Assembly: GCA_002734085.1 (NCBI GenBank)
Contig: NVXV01000017.1
Coordinates: forward strand, 1 to 64,000
Reading direction: 5' to 3'
DNA length: 64,000 bases
Source: Fluviicola sp.
Lineage (GTDB): Bacteria > Bacteroidota > Bacteroidia > Flavobacteriales_D > Crocinitomicaceae
Positions within the stretch are counted from its first letter, which is position 1, and each line of letters starts with the position of its first letter. Shown one piece after another: positions 62,527 to 64,000 of the stretch. Position numbers and translations under genes: made by a program. The notes beneath the pieces were generated by a model, which saw only the letters and a program-made list of their open reading frames with translations, did not search any database and was not told where the DNA came from.

Positions 62527-62569
62527 AACGGTAAGTCTTATAAAATAAAGACTTACCGTTTTATTGGAT
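62518..62569. terminator. Bidirectional terminator with a 22-bp stem
   Basis: Arms 62518-62539 and 62548-62569 are fully complementary around an 8-nt A/T loop. The stem carries A and T runs at both outer ends, so it can stop transcription from both sides. It overlaps the last codons and stop of the GT-C gene (62524-62526) and lies 24 nt from the stop of the convergent PspC gene. Confidence 0.85.
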
Positions 62570-62592
62570 ATGCGGTTAAATACGAAGTTGAT

Positions 62593-64000
62593 TTAATCCA
62601 AAATACAATTTGAACACATCATTCCACCTTCTGAGCTAATCCAAGTTGTCCGATGATCAAAATCGTCATAATCTAAGCTGTGAGTAGCTTTAATATCAAA
62701 GATCATTTCTTTGTGTGTCTCTGGTAGAGTTACCGATTTATCTAGCGGAACTCTTATTTCTAAAGTTACATGTTGTCCTCTTATTTTATGATCTTTTGAG
62801 AAAGAATATACACTAGGAACAATAAGGGAGTCATTTTTGAAGACAGGTTTGTAATCTATGTTTTTGGCATTATCTAATGCTAGCTTTGTTGTTCTTCCAT
62901 TACTTATTTTTATTAATGTAACTTTGTAGTCCTGTATGGTGCTGTCACGTAACACTCTAAAGCTTGGCAGACCAATTTCAATTTTATCGTCATCTATAAA
63001 AAAGTAGTCATGTACTTCCCAAAACTCAGTTTCGTCAACATTGTAAATGTTGTTTCCCTTGTAGTTTATCACCAAGTTAAGGTTAGTTAGTGAGTCAGAA
63101 TAGTTTGTTATTTCTTCCTCAAGCTCATAATCACTTTTAAACTGCATCCCAAGTTCTATACTTGAATAACTAAATAAACAGATGGCTACAATCCAGATTA
63201 TTAATCCACCTAGACTTGGAGCTTTCATTTTTCCTTTGTAATTGAATAGTAGTTTTAAGCCTAAACTAGTTATTGCAAGTAAAGGAAACAGTATGATTAT
63301 AAATAAAGACCAGAAATTCATTAAAGAAGACCCTGAAGGATAAAGCACGTCAAAAAAGGTATTCAAATTATTACCTAAGCTACTTGCTGTAAATGAAACT
63401 AAATCTGAATCACCGAAAAACACAATGGATATTAATACGATTGCAATAACCCCACCTATTAAGAATCCAGCGCCAATAAACTTTCCAAGTATTTTTAGAA
63501 TTGAACTAATAACACTCCCACTTTTATTGACTGACTTTTTAATTGATCCTGCTGCCCTGTTAGCTCCTGATTTTGCATCTTTTGAAAATCCAGAAACATA
63601 GTCCTTAATGTTGTCAAGGTTAACTGGTTGTCCGCGCATTTGTAATTTTTGAGCAGTTGTTTTTGCTTCAGGTATTACGGCCCAAAGTATAATGTATACT
63701 AATATACCACTACCGCCTAGAATAACCATTAAAACAAATAGGATTCGGATAATTACGGGATCTACTTGAACATAGTGACCTAAACCAGCACAGACTCCAC
63801 CTATCGTAGCGTTTTCTTCATCACGATAAAGTCTTTTACTTGTTTTTTCGTTTATGTTCTCTTCTTGAAAATTTTGATTTGAGTCATTACTTTCGTCTCC
63901 GTCCACTTTGTAGTCTGTTGGCCGTCCCATGATCTCCATTACTTCTGTTACATCTAGTTCTGTTATAACTTGTTTGGAATCATTTAGTTTTTCATGAAAC
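62593..64000 (-). CDS. PspC-domain membrane protein, 5' end outside the window
   Basis: The frame stays open to position 64000. An ATG at 63939 is internal: the codons upstream read FHEKLNDSKQVITELDVTEV, which continues into MEIMGRPTDY, the usual run-up to the PspC domain in Bacteroidota. The PspC domain (KRLYRDEENATIGGVCAGLG, then a TM helix) follows, then four to five more TM helices and a C-terminal beta-rich region with CSNC near the end. PspC proteins respond to envelope stress. In relatives a PadR-type regulator gene often lies just upstream; here it would be off the edge. Confidence 0.88.
   Translation of the reverse strand, partial: FHEKLNDSKQVITELDVTEVMEIMGRPTDYKVDGDESNDSNQNFQEENINEKTSKRLYRDEENATIGGVCAGLGHYVQVDPVIIRILFVLMVILGGSGILVYIILWAVIPEAKTTAQKLQMRGQPVNLDNIKDYVSGFSKDAKSGANRAAGSIKKSVNKSGSVISSILKILGKFIGAGFLIGGVIAIVLISIVFFGDSDLVSFTASSLGNNLNTFFDVLYPSGSSLMNFWSLFIIILFPLLAITSLGLKLLFNYKGKMKAPSLGGLIIWIVAICLFSYSSIELGMQFKSDYELEEEITNYSDSLTNLNLVINYKGNNIYNVDETEFWEVHDYFFIDDDKIEIGLPSFRVLRDSTIQDYKVTLIKISNGRTTKLALDNAKNIDYKPVFKNDSLIVPSVYSFSKDHKIRGQHVTLEIRVPLDKSVTLPETHKEMIFDIKATHSLDYDDFDHRTTWISSEGGMMCSNCILD

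Overview
The window looks like a chromosomal piece from a low-GC member of the Bacteroidota, most likely Flavobacteriales. The pointers are a flexirubin-type pigment cluster, a type A T9SS sorting domain, promoters of the Bacteroidota form (TTTG, 19-22 nt, TAnnTTTG), few Shine-Dalgarno sequences, and a tyrosine ammonia-lyase that I recognise as very close to the characterised Flavobacterium johnsoniae enzyme. I saw no rRNA, tRNA, prophage, IS element or CRISPR array.

Region 1 (about 0.8-33.7 kb) is a flexirubin (aryl polyene plus dialkylresorcinol) gene cluster in several transcription units. Leftward unit 8216-785: ammonia-lyase, WG-repeat protein, FabG, ketosynthase, ACP, LpxL-like acyltransferase, CrtI/RetSat-like oxidoreductase. 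Rightward unit 8295-19713: halogenase-like flavoprotein, hotdog protein, small secreted protein, GT2-DUF2062, an MMPL-PlsC fusion, a second CrtI-like enzyme, a C45 acyltransferase-like lipoprotein, a CoA-ligase-like enzyme. Leftward unit 29917-19800: small protein, BtrH-like acyltransferase, ABC ATPase and permease, thioesterase, ketosynthase, short thiolase-fold protein, ACP, ketosynthase plus chain-length-factor-like partner, deacetylase, LolA, lipoprotein. Leftward genes 33670-30023: phosphopantetheinyl transferase, DarA, DarB and two hotdog proteins. A likely scheme: tyrosine gives 4-hydroxycinnamate, which is activated, extended on ACP by the type II ketosynthases, reductase and dehydratases to a polyene acid, and joined to a dialkylresorcinol made by DarB/DarA; MMPL, LolA and ABC proteins would move the product to the outer membrane.

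Region 2 (33.7-36 kb) has a divergent Nramp-like transporter, a lipoprotein, and a 433-bp intergenic stretch full of short palindromes.

Region 3 (36-42.5 kb) is a complete trpEGDCFBA operon. It is preceded by a promoter, a 24-codon leader peptide with five Trp codons, and an intrinsic terminator: a classical ribosome-mediated attenuator.

Region 4 (42.5-49.9 kb) holds yidD, mutS, a SpoU methyltransferase, two unrecognised exported proteins, a GIY-YIG domain protein, a T9SS cargo protein and a heavy-metal-binding-domain lipoprotein. Two more palindrome clusters lie here.

Region 5 (50-56 kb) is the phenylacetyl-CoA epoxidase locus: paaABCD leftward, and divergently two tandem PaaE-type reductases and an SDR.

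Region 6 (56-64 kb) has a TPR lipoprotein, folK, sppA, a GtrA-like and a PMT-like glycosyltransferase pair, and a PspC-domain protein whose 5' end runs off the right edge.
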